Positions 32,724 to 40,922 of a DNA stretch of 64,000 nt are shown piece after piece; positions within the stretch are counted from its first letter, which is position 1; every line of letters starts with the position of its first letter. This stretch comes from Candidatus Melainabacteria bacterium. GTDB taxonomy: Bacteria > Cyanobacteriota > Vampirovibrionia > Obscuribacterales > Obscuribacteraceae. Below the pieces are notes generated by a model that was not told the origin of the DNA, made no database searches, and saw only the letters and a program-made list of their open reading frames with translations. The position numbers were made by a program, and so were the translations under genes. Where the stretch lies: NCBI GenBank assembly GCA_003242885.1, contig QKMZ01000007.1:29146-93145 (forward strand), written 5' to 3'.

Positions 32724-35399
32724 GTGACATCACCTCTATACTCATTTGAGAAAAGGTTATTTCAAGGGCGGCGATTTAGATTGAGCGGCAATCGGCCTGC
32801 AAGTTTGGATTCTTTGACAGGCTTAGACACGGCGCCGTTATACGCGAGCGTTGCACTCGACGTTCAAATCCGCGACCTAAAAGACCGGCTCTTTACTTAT
32901 AAAGTGCCGGAGCATTTTAAAGACGACGCGTTTGTCGGAGCTCAAGTATTGGTGCCGTTCGGCGCGCAGGGCCTTGTGGCTGGCTACGTCGTATCTCTTA
33001 CATATACTCCGGAGAGTTACGGTGACGGGAAGGTCAATTTCAAGGAAATTTCCGACATCCTTGTCCCTGAGCCTGCTTTTGACTCTAATTATGTCGGACT
33101 GCTTCATTGGATAGCTGATTTCTATCTGTGCAATATATCGGATGTCATTCAGGCAGCAATACCGTCCATTGCCGCACCAAAAACCAAGCGTGTGATTACG
33201 CTCAACGAGGTCGCGTTCACGATTGTTCCGTTTGAGATGCAGCCTTATTACAAAGATAAGGCGGCGCGGGCAGTTATTGAAGTTTTAAAAGAATCGAAGA
33301 GCGGAGTTCTTGCTGTGAGCGCTGCCAAACAGCGTTTTCAAAAAAAGATAAAGCAGACCCAGGGGCAATTTTTTAGAGCGCTGACTTTGCTTCGACAAGA
33401 AAACGTCGTCACCATTTCCACCGAAACTGAAGCCGGCACGCAACCGAAAACTCAGCGTTGTGTAGCGGTTGGGATGAGCGAGCCGAAGACTACTCGCCAG
33501 AAGGAAGTAGTGGCAGTACTTAATCGTGCTGGTGGTCAGATGCCACTCAAGCAATTGCTGGAAGAAGCAAAAACAACCCATGGCACTGTCAAGAAATTAG
33601 AAGAGGACGGCATTGTATTCGTCATAGAAGAAGAATTGGTGCGCGATCCCATGGCGTCAGTAGAGACAGTTGAAACTAAAGCTCGTGGCGCAATTACCCT
33701 CACTGACCAGCAAGAAAAAGTTTTCGCGACACTGAAGCAATCGTTGGAAGACTGTTTCGATGGCAATATTCGTCTCGTCGAGCGCGACCCGGCAAAACCG
33801 GGTGCAAGCCTGAAAAGCGCCAATTCTCAGCCGTGGCTCCTGCATGGAGTTACAGGTTCGGGCAAAACGGAAATTTACATCCGGCTCATGGAAGAATGCT
33901 TGGAGCACGGTCGGACGGCACTGCTTTTGGTGCCTGAAATAAGTTTGACCCCTCAGCTTTCTCGACTTTTGAAAACGCGTTTTGGCGGTAGTGTTGCAGT
34001 TTGGCATAGCGCTCTGAGCCCGGGCGAACGCTACGACACGTGGCGGCGGATAAAGTCCGGCGATGTGAAAGTTTTACTCGGAGCACGGTCGGCCATTTTG
34101 GTGCACATGCCCGATCTTGGTTTGATCATCCTAGATGAAGAACACGACGGCAGTTATAAGCAATCGAGTCCGGCGCCTCGTTATCATGCAAGAGAAATTG
34201 CCGAAGAGAGAGCCGAAAGAGAAGGTGCGTTGCTGCTTTTGGGCAGCGCAACACCAGATGTGGGTACTTATAAACGTGCCATTGCCGAAGGAAAAATTCT
34301 AGAACTGCCCGAGCGTGTTTTTAAGCAAGCACTGCCCGCGGTGAACATCGTCGACATGCGTCAGGAATTCTCCGAAGGCAATCGCAGCATTTTTTCCAAT
34401 GTTCTGGCCGGTGCCGTGCAAGAGCGCCTCAATGCAAACGAGCAAATCATTCTTCTAATCAACCGGCGCGGTTATGCCAACCATGTATTCTGCCGCGGTT
34501 GTGGATTCGTGGTTCGCTGCAAGAATTGCAGCGTTTCTATGGTCTACCACCAGAAGCTCAATCAGTCCGAAGGATACATGGCTTGCCACCACTGCGCCTA
34601 TACGCTAAATGGATTGAAACTTTGCCCCTCGTGCAAAGGACCATTCATCAAGCAATATGGATTGGGAACGCAGCGCGTTGAAGAAGAAGTTTTGGAAAGA
34701 TTTCCCGACGCGAAAGTGATACGCCTGGACAGTGACGTAGCTCAAACCAAAGGTGCACATGAAAGGCTGCTTTCGAAATTTGCCTCCGGAGAAGCAGATG
34801 TACTGATTGGAACGCAGATGGTGGCAAAGGGGCTGGATATCGAAAGGGTGACTCTTGTCGGTGTTCTTGCTGCAGACGCGGCATTTAATATGCCTGACTA
34901 CAGATCTATGGAGCGCGGCTTCCAATTACTCACTCAAGTCTCCGGTCGAGCTGGACGTGGCAAACATCCCGGTTCTGTCATTTTTCAGAGTTACAACGTG
35001 GACATGCCGGTGATTGCTTGGGCTCAGACACACAATTACAAGTCATTTGCCGGAAGTGAATTAGAATCTCGCGAATTGTTTGAATATCCACCGTTTAGTC
35101 AAATCATTCGTGTTGTAGTTGCCGGTGTGGATCCGGTTGCGACTGAAAGCGCTTGCGAGCGCTTGGCTGAAGAAATAGGGCATCAGCTGGAGGAAACCAT
35201 CGGTCTTAGCGATGTAAAAATTCTTGGTCCTGCGCCTTGCATCATCGAGCGATTGAGAAATAAATTCCGCTTTCACTTGATCATAAAGAATCTTGCTGGA
35301 GAAGAAGGGCGAAAGTTGATTGGCGGTTTCCTGCGCGCCAAACGGATGCCACCCGATCTTCAAATGGCAGTCGACGTGGGCGCATTAGACTTGCTCTAG
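32724..35399 (+). CDS. priA: Primosomal protein N' (PriA helicase)
   Basis: PriA is a 3'-5' superfamily 2 helicase that restarts collapsed replication forks. 891 residues, somewhat long; extra N-terminal residues precede the DNA-binding domain (ALDVQIRDLKDRLFTYKVP). Walker A is GVTGSGKTEIY (about residue 377), Walker B DEEHDGSYKQ, then GSATPD and later GTQMVAKGLDIERV and QVSGRAGRG. Two zinc clusters are visible: CRGCGFVVRCKNC and CHHCAYTL...LCPSCKG. The GTG start at 32724 has GGAGG upstream, following the HNH terminator. Confidence 0.96.
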   Translation: MTSPLYSFEKRLFQGRRFRLSGNRPASLDSLTGLDTAPLYASVALDVQIRDLKDRLFTYKVPEHFKDDAFVGAQVLVPFGAQGLVAGYVVSLTYTPESYGDGKVNFKEISDILVPEPAFDSNYVGLLHWIADFYLCNISDVIQAAIPSIAAPKTKRVITLNEVAFTIVPFEMQPYYKDKAARAVIEVLKESKSGVLAVSAAKQRFQKKIKQTQGQFFRALTLLRQENVVTISTETEAGTQPKTQRCVAVGMSEPKTTRQKEVVAVLNRAGGQMPLKQLLEEAKTTHGTVKKLEEDGIVFVIEEELVRDPMASVETVETKARGAITLTDQQEKVFATLKQSLEDCFDGNIRLVERDPAKPGASLKSANSQPWLLHGVTGSGKTEIYIRLMEECLEHGRTALLLVPEISLTPQLSRLLKTRFGGSVAVWHSALSPGERYDTWRRIKSGDVKVLLGARSAILVHMPDLGLIILDEEHDGSYKQSSPAPRYHAREIAEERAEREGALLLLGSATPDVGTYKRAIAEGKILELPERVFKQALPAVNIVDMRQEFSEGNRSIFSNVLAGAVQERLNANEQIILLINRRGYANHVFCRGCGFVVRCKNCSVSMVYHQKLNQSEGYMACHHCAYTLNGLKLCPSCKGPFIKQYGLGTQRVEEEVLERFPDAKVIRLDSDVAQTKGAHERLLSKFASGEADVLIGTQMVAKGLDIERVTLVGVLAADAAFNMPDYRSMERGFQLLTQVSGRAGRGKHPGSVIFQSYNVDMPVIAWAQTHNYKSFAGSELESRELFEYPPFSQIIRVVVAGVDPVATESACERLAEEIGHQLEETIGLSDVKILGPAPCIIERLRNKFRFHLIIKNLAGEEGRKLIGGFLRAKRMPPDLQMAVDVGALDLL

Positions 35400-35498
35400 G
35401 TTTTGCATGAATAAGCACCAGTCGTGATCAGAAGACCGCTGTATTGGAACCGATATGAGCCTCGAAACGTCATCCCATAGGTGATTAGAGGTGATTTT

Positions 35499-35729
35499 AT
35501 GAAAGACCTTTTCAAAGATAAAAAGACCGAGCGAGTAGGTTTGCTCGTGGCGACGGTCATATTCGGCATTATTGGCGTTGCGCAATTGTGGCGTGCATTT
35601 TCAGGTGTTCCAGTTGCTTTCAACGGTTCGTCAGTGCCCGTTTGGGTAAGCCTTGTAGTCGGCTGCCTGGCTCTGTTTATGTCATTTTGGATGGGACAGA
35701 TTCTCAGACACAACCGTCCGATTATCTAA
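35499..35729 (+). CDS. Small two-TM membrane protein
   Basis: 76 residues from ATG 35499, with an excellent ribosome site (GAGGTGATTTT). Basic N-terminus KDLFKDKKTERV, then two hydrophobic helices (GLLVATVIFGIIGVAQLWRAF and VWVSLVVGCLALFMSFWMG) joined by a short polar loop. No family recognised. It follows priA by about 100 bases. Confidence 0.55.
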   Translation: MKDLFKDKKTERVGLLVATVIFGIIGVAQLWRAFSGVPVAFNGSSVPVWVSLVVGCLALFMSFWMGQILRHNRPII

Positions 35730-35758
35730 GGAAAAATGCATGAATAGACCTATTCGTT

Positions 35759-35776
35759 TAATGCGCTGGCGCATTC
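35759..35776. repeat. Perfect palindrome in convergent gap
   Basis: ATGCGC-TG-GCGCAT (core 35761-35774) is perfectly symmetric and extends by A/T pairs. It lies between the small membrane gene (plus) and the TSUP gene (minus), so it may serve as a bidirectional hairpin, but the two-base loop is too tight for a standard terminator. Confidence 0.35.
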
Positions 35777-35840
35777 TCTGGAGAAATTTCCGCGCCCGAG
35801 GCAAAAGAAATTTCCAACTCCAATTGCGTTAAGTCGGCTT

Positions 35841-36614
35841 CTAAATTAAGCCAGTAGCAAGACCGGCGGCAATTGCCAGAAGCAGTACTGAAGCGGCGAT
35901 TTCTATTTTTTTGAGCGACATCTTCTTCAAGAGTTTGTTGCCGATTAAGGTGCCTGAAATTGCTGAAAGGGTGGCTGCAGAAAGAAGAGCTATATGTCCT
36001 GAAAGTTCCGGGCCACTGATCTGTTTCCAATAAACCGTTAGTCGACCTATATCGACTAAACATCCAATAGCCGCGCCAGTGCCAATTAACTCCTCTTTCG
36101 TTAGCCCCGCTTTTAAGAGGAACATCGTTCTGAACGCACCCTGATTACCAGACAAACCGCCGAAGAATCCACTCAGCAGCCCCCCGATCGGCATCCATTC
36201 GGGTTCGATTACCCATTTTTCTGAAATCCCAAATAAGTCCATCAGCGCAAAGAGAGCCATTAAGATGCCGATAACAATCCGGACCGGCGTGGTTTTGAGA
36301 GTTCTTCCTCCAATTTCATAGTTAAAAATCAACTGCTGGCTGTCAATTATGTTGAGCAAGAAGGCTCCGGCGAGAGCGGCGCACAGCGCGGCAATCCCGA
36401 AGCGTATCAGTATATCCTTGCGAGCATGACGACCAACCAGAAATAGCTTGAAAACGTTGTTAGACAGGTGGACTACGGCTGTCGCAGCTATTGCCACACT
36501 GATTGGAAAAATCAGCACGAAGACAGCTAGGAGCACAGTTCCGAGCCCAAAGCCCGTGAAAAATGTCAATATTGCCGCAAAAAACGCTGAAACAATCGCT
36601 AGAACAAATGTCAC
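35841..36614 (-). CDS. TSUP family permease (sulfite/sulfonate exporter-like)
   Basis: 257 residues with about eight TM helices. The opening LAIVSAFFAAILTFFTGFGLGTVLLAVFVLIFP and the internal repeat GGLLSGFFGGLSGNQGAFRTMFLLKAGLTKEELIGTGA are the TauE/SafE (TSUP) signatures. Members export or import sulfite, sulfonates or sulfur oxoanions. The substrate is not visible from context: neighbours are an unrelated small membrane gene and waaA. Confidence 0.85.
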   Translation of the reverse strand: MTFVLAIVSAFFAAILTFFTGFGLGTVLLAVFVLIFPISVAIAATAVVHLSNNVFKLFLVGRHARKDILIRFGIAALCAALAGAFLLNIIDSQQLIFNYEIGGRTLKTTPVRIVIGILMALFALMDLFGISEKWVIEPEWMPIGGLLSGFFGGLSGNQGAFRTMFLLKAGLTKEELIGTGAAIGCLVDIGRLTVYWKQISGPELSGHIALLSAATLSAISGTLIGNKLLKKMSLKKIEIAASVLLLAIAAGLATGLI

Positions 36615-36755
36615 GTTATGACCTTTTCCGCCCAGTGAGCAAGAGTCTAACCCTGTTGCGGTTATAGAGGATGGTGTTAAGCGTTTTCTGCCAAAAATTT
36701 CACCATTAACCTGATTCTCTGGCAGCCACGCAGGCTCGCGGTTAAACTGAGCTTC

Positions 36756-38081
36756 GTGACAGTCATTTATTACATCGGAATCACTCTATTGCTCCTGTTC
36801 GTCTGGCCAGTGCTGATTTTCAGCAGCAAAGCCCGGTTCGGCGTGTCTCAGAAGCTCGGATTCATTCCTTCTGCAGTGCGTGAGCGCCTCAAATCCATGA
36901 GCGTCAAGCCTGTCTGGTTTCATTCCGTTTCGGTAGGCGAATTCAACGCTGCATATCCCCTAATCAAAGCTTTTCACGAAAAACATCCGACCCGCCCTAT
37001 TGTCGTCTCCACAACTACGGGCACAGGGCAAAAGCTTGCAGCGGAGCGTGTCGGCGACTTCGCTCAGGTGATCTACTTTCCTTACGACGCGTACTTTTGC
37101 GTGAAGTCTTGGCTGGATGCGATCAACCCAGCTTTGTTTGTAGTTGTAGAAACCGAGATGTGGCCCGGCTTGATCAGTCAGTGCAAGAAGCGCGGTGTGC
37201 CTGTCGTTATCGTCAACGGAAGAATTTCACCTCGCTCGTTTAAGTCATACTGCCGGATAAAGCCATTCTTTCATCGCTACGTGAAAATGATCGAGCGCAT
37301 TGGCGCGCAGACGGAAAATGAAGCAGAGCGCTACAAGATGCTCAGCGATGGCGCAGTGCCAATAGAGGTCATGGGAAATCTCAAGTGCGATGGCTTGAAG
37401 CCAAAGCCCAAGGACGAGATCGATAAGTTGCGCAGCAGCCTTGATTTGGGCGCGGACGATCTTGTCTTTATTGCAGGCTCGACGCACGAAGGTGAAGAAG
37501 CGGCAGTATTGAGTGCCTACACGCAGGTACTCAAGCTGATGCCTGATAAGACTATTCGTTTGATCATCGCGCCGCGTCATCCTCAGCGTTTTGATCGCGC
37601 TGCCGAACTTATCAAAGCATCGGGCTTCACCGTGCTTCGCCACTCTAAATCTGAGCGCTTCAAAAACGACTTCGATGTTTATCTCATCGACAGCATCGGT
37701 CATCTCGCATCTTTTTACGGTGTTGCCACTGTGGCATTCGTAGGTGGCACTATCGCGCCAATCGGCGGGCACAACGTTTTAGAGCCTTATACATACAATG
37801 TGCCGGTTATCGCCGGACCGCGCCTGGAGAAAACGCGTGATTTCGCTCGCTTGCTGCAAGATCGCGATGCGCTCTTCGTCGTGAAGAATGCGAATGAAAT
37901 GGCACATGAATTGCAGAGATTGCTTAGTGATGAAAAGCTCAGACTCGAGATCGGAGTGCGCGGCAACAAGCTGCTTTTGGACAGTCAAGGCGCAGTCAGT
38001 AAGGCGCTTGTGATATTGGAAGAGACTCTCAGATCAACGTCAGTTACACCAGAACCGCAAAGAAGGAATGTAACTGCATGA
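36756..38081 (+). CDS. waaA: 3-deoxy-D-manno-octulosonic acid (Kdo) transferase
   Basis: WaaA (KdtA) attaches Kdo to the lipid A precursor. The N-terminal TM helix (IYYIGITLLLLFVWPVLIFS) anchors it in the inner membrane. GT30 features follow: VWFHSVSVGEFNAAYPLIK, VVSTTTGTGQKLA, VVVETEMWPGLI, AGSTHEGEE, APRHPQRF, and FVGGTIAPIGGHNVLEPYTYNVPVIAGP. 441 residues. The GTG start has no strong ribosome site. The stop overlaps the lpxK start (ATGA), so the two are coupled. Kdo makes this a Gram-negative with a real LPS inner core. Confidence 0.94.
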   Translation: MTVIYYIGITLLLLFVWPVLIFSSKARFGVSQKLGFIPSAVRERLKSMSVKPVWFHSVSVGEFNAAYPLIKAFHEKHPTRPIVVSTTTGTGQKLAAERVGDFAQVIYFPYDAYFCVKSWLDAINPALFVVVETEMWPGLISQCKKRGVPVVIVNGRISPRSFKSYCRIKPFFHRYVKMIERIGAQTENEAERYKMLSDGAVPIEVMGNLKCDGLKPKPKDEIDKLRSSLDLGADDLVFIAGSTHEGEEAAVLSAYTQVLKLMPDKTIRLIIAPRHPQRFDRAAELIKASGFTVLRHSKSERFKNDFDVYLIDSIGHLASFYGVATVAFVGGTIAPIGGHNVLEPYTYNVPVIAGPRLEKTRDFARLLQDRDALFVVKNANEMAHELQRLLSDEKLRLEIGVRGNKLLLDSQGAVSKALVILEETLRSTSVTPEPQRRNVTA

Positions 38082-39178
38082 GCTGGGGCAATCCGCAATC
38101 TTCGCAAGAGAAAATTCTCTACGGTCTAATCAGCCCGCTTTCGGTTGGCTATGGTATTGGTTCTTACTTTCGCCTGGCTGCATATTCGAAAGGTTATATG
38201 AAGCGGATTAAGTTGCCGATTCCGGTAGTGAGCGTGGGCAATATCACATGCGGTGGCACCGGAAAGACCCCGATGGCAATCGAGATCACGCGCAGATTGA
38301 TAACTGCAGGCTACAAAGTTGCCGTGCTGAGCCGCGGCTACGCAAGAAAGTCGAAGCAAAAGGTGACTGTCGTTTCAAACGGAAAAGGAGACTTCGCCCC
38401 TTGTGAGGAAGCCGGTGACGAACCACTTCTGATTGCTATGTCGGTGCCGGAGGCGGTTGTTATCGTCGGCAGCAGTCGGGCGGAGACCGCTGCCCTTGCT
38501 ATCGAACAATACAATGCCGATGTGATTGTATTGGATGACGGGTTCCAGCACATACGTTTGGAACGGGATCTCGATATCGTTCTTGTCGATTACAACGATG
38601 ACCCGGAAAATGACATGCTCTTGCCGGCGGGCAGATTGCGTGAGCCTTTATCCGCGCTCAATCGAGCACGCCTCGTAATCATTACGAAAGTCCCGGCGCA
38701 GCCCGATCAAGAGCGTCTCGAAAAGCTGCGCGCTACGATTCGCAAACACACCGCCCGTGCAGAAATCGCTGAAGCTAGATTTGTGCCAAAAGGGCTGCGC
38801 ACTAATAGCGGTGCTGCACCTCTGGAACAATTGAGAGGGCAGCGTGTTGTGGCTTTCTGCGGGGTCGCGCGCCCAGAAGGATTTGCCGCTACCCTCAATC
38901 AACTTGGTTGCACGGTTGTGCACTTGAAGAGTTTTTCCGACCACCATTGGTATACGCCTGACGAGCTAAAAATGCTCGAGAAATTAATGCGTGAATCGAA
39001 TGCATCTGCGGTTGTGACAACCGAGAAGGACATGGTCAAAATCGCCCCTCATGACCGTTTGAATCAGCATCTTATTGCCGTTGAAATTGGTGTCGAGTGG
39101 CTGGGTCCATTGCCCTCGCCTATTTCTGAAATGATAAAGGGAAAACTTGAGAGTGAATTGAAGCAAAAGCAAAAGTGA
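38078..39178 (+). CDS. lpxK: Tetraacyldisaccharide 4'-kinase
   Basis: LpxK phosphorylates the 4' position of the lipid A disaccharide. 366 residues. The P-loop is PVVSVGNITCGGTGKTPMAI, followed by VLSRGYARKSKQ, GDEPLLIA, VLDDGFQHIRLERDLDIVLVD and LLPAGRLREPLSALNRA, all LpxK blocks. The membrane-associated N-terminus precedes the P-loop. It overlaps waaA by four bases and is followed 13 bases later by a heptosyltransferase-like gene: a lipid A/LPS core operon. Confidence 0.95.
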   Translation: MSWGNPQSSQEKILYGLISPLSVGYGIGSYFRLAAYSKGYMKRIKLPIPVVSVGNITCGGTGKTPMAIEITRRLITAGYKVAVLSRGYARKSKQKVTVVSNGKGDFAPCEEAGDEPLLIAMSVPEAVVIVGSSRAETAALAIEQYNADVIVLDDGFQHIRLERDLDIVLVDYNDDPENDMLLPAGRLREPLSALNRARLVIITKVPAQPDQERLEKLRATIRKHTARAEIAEARFVPKGLRTNSGAAPLEQLRGQRVVAFCGVARPEGFAATLNQLGCTVVHLKSFSDHHWYTPDELKMLEKLMRESNASAVVTTEKDMVKIAPHDRLNQHLIAVEIGVEWLGPLPSPISEMIKGKLESELKQKQK

Positions 39179-39191
39179 CGGTTTCAACTAT

Positions 39192-40256
39192 ATGTCTGCT
39201 CCAAGTTCAAATCTTCTGAAAAACGTCAAACGGATTCTCGTCATCCGTTATCGTTTCATTGGCGACACGATTTTAACGGTTCCGTTTCTTCGCAACTTGA
39301 GGCATGCTTGTCCGAATGCAGTTATCGATGTGCTTGTTGGACCCCAGAGTGGAAGCGTTTTAGAGCACTGCCCATATGTAAACGAACTCATCGAATTTGA
39401 TACCACGCGGTTTCACAAATACGACAGTGGCAAAGGCAAAGTCAAAAATTTTTGGCACTACGCTTTTATGCTCAGAAAGAGAAAGTATGATTGCGTCTTT
39501 GTTCTGAAGCGATCTTTGTCTTCTGCTTTCCTATCTTGGTTTACCGGCGCACCCTTGCGTATCGGTTATGCAACAGAAGGTAGAAGGTTTCTCCTTACCC
39601 ATTCTGTGAAGTGGCGCAAAGATGTGCACGAAGTCGAATCTCTTTTTGACATTCTCGAAGCCGCCGGTGCTCAAGTATCGAGTCGCGAACTTGAAGCTTG
39701 GATTTCTCAGGACGAATCGCAGAGGGTCGAACAACTTGTTCCTGAGCTGAAAGACAGCGGCATGAAAATCTTGATCCATGCTGCTGCTGCGCACCCGGAC
39801 AAGATGTATCCAGCAGAGAATTGGTTGAAGATTTTAAAAGAACTCAATGAAAAGTTCTCGGCAACCTTTTACTTCTCAGGGGCAGAGCGCGATATTCAAC
39901 TGAATAATGAACTCATTGCAGCATCTGGTGTTAGAGGCGTCAATGCAGCAGGACGCCTTTCTTTAAGGGAAAGCATGGCGCTCTATTCGAGAATGCAACT
40001 GGCCGTCTGTGTCGATTCCGGACCGGCACACCTGAGCGCATCGGTAGGAACCCCGACAATAGCTATCTTTGGTCCGACTGACCCCAATCGTTGGAGACCT
40101 TACGGAGCCAAGCATCAAGCCGTCTTTGACAAATCAATTGCATGCGCAGCCTGTGCCGGCAAAAAGGAACTGACAAAGCATGATTGCCTCGTCTTGCTTA
40201 ACCCAAACAGAGTCATCGATGCCGCTGTTTCTGTTTTCAGCGCAACTTCGTCGTGA
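39192..40256 (+). CDS. Glycosyltransferase family 9 (ADP-heptose:LPS heptosyltransferase-like)
   Basis: 354 residues with the GT9 layout: ILVIRYRFIGDTILTVPFLRNLRHACPNAVIDVLVGP at the start, RIGYATEGRRFLLTH, and the nucleotide-sugar-binding C-terminal half (VCVDSGPAHLSASVGTPTIAIFGPTDPNRWRPYG). The family adds ADP-heptose residues to the LPS inner core in the cytoplasm. The enzyme may be WaaC, WaaF or WaaQ; I cannot decide. It is co-operonic with waaA and lpxK. Confidence 0.86.
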   Translation: MSAPSSNLLKNVKRILVIRYRFIGDTILTVPFLRNLRHACPNAVIDVLVGPQSGSVLEHCPYVNELIEFDTTRFHKYDSGKGKVKNFWHYAFMLRKRKYDCVFVLKRSLSSAFLSWFTGAPLRIGYATEGRRFLLTHSVKWRKDVHEVESLFDILEAAGAQVSSRELEAWISQDESQRVEQLVPELKDSGMKILIHAAAAHPDKMYPAENWLKILKELNEKFSATFYFSGAERDIQLNNELIAASGVRGVNAAGRLSLRESMALYSRMQLAVCVDSGPAHLSASVGTPTIAIFGPTDPNRWRPYGAKHQAVFDKSIACAACAGKKELTKHDCLVLLNPNRVIDAAVSVFSATSS

Positions 40257-40278
40257 TTCGTTCGCCTTGGCGCTGCCG

Positions 40279-40914
40279 CTATTTTGAAACTGTGTCCTTG
40301 TCCATCGCCGCTGTCGGTGCGTCTGTTTTGAACAGAAACGACGATTCCAGAAGGACCGGCAACCCGCGCAAAACACAAAATGCACAAGTGATATAAACCA
40401 AAACGTCTGCCACCATGGGAAGTGGCGTCTTGGAAAACATTTCCGTGCGCGCCGCAATCAAGAAACAGAAGGCTAGAGCCTTGCAAACGGCGTAGGTGAA
40501 ACGGCTGAAATTGGAAGCCACGAGAAACTTTCCGAGCCCGCTCTGCATCATCGTCTTTGCGCCAAATGCAGTGAAGCCTTGTTCGCTCGCGTGTGAGCGA
40601 ATGGCGTCGACGAAGGTTCCTCTTACGGTAAAAAGAAGCGGTACCCATAGCGGAACCCACTGAAAGGCTGCGTAAGCGATCCAGTAAGACATTTCTACTA
40701 CGCGGTCGCCGGCGATATCGAGAATGCCGCCAAACTTAGACGCTTGGTTGAGCTTGCGCGCCAGATAGCCATCAAGTGCATCTGCGTAAATGACAAACGC
40801 GGTCAGCCAGAAAGCTGCCCAACGAATTGCTTCGCCGGGCAGACTGAGCATGTAGATGGCAATCAACGCCAAGCCGACCCGGGAAACCGTGACTATGTTG
40901 GCGATATTGACCAT
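40279..40914 (-). CDS. CDP-alcohol phosphatidyltransferase
   Basis: 211 residues with several TM helices. The CDP-alcohol signature D-x2-D-G-x2-A-R-x8-G-x3-D-x3-D is fully present (YADALDGYLARKLNQASKFGGILDIAGDR). The N-terminus NIANIVTVSRVGLALIAIYML resembles PgsA (phosphatidylglycerophosphate synthase), but other members make phosphatidylinositol phosphate or cardiolipin. It lies eight bases after gyrB on the same strand. Confidence 0.82.
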   Translation of the reverse strand: MVNIANIVTVSRVGLALIAIYMLSLPGEAIRWAAFWLTAFVIYADALDGYLARKLNQASKFGGILDIAGDRVVEMSYWIAYAAFQWVPLWVPLLFTVRGTFVDAIRSHASEQGFTAFGAKTMMQSGLGKFLVASNFSRFTYAVCKALAFCFLIAARTEMFSKTPLPMVADVLVYITCAFCVLRGLPVLLESSFLFKTDAPTAAMDKDTVSK

Positions 40915-40922
40915 TGGTCTTC

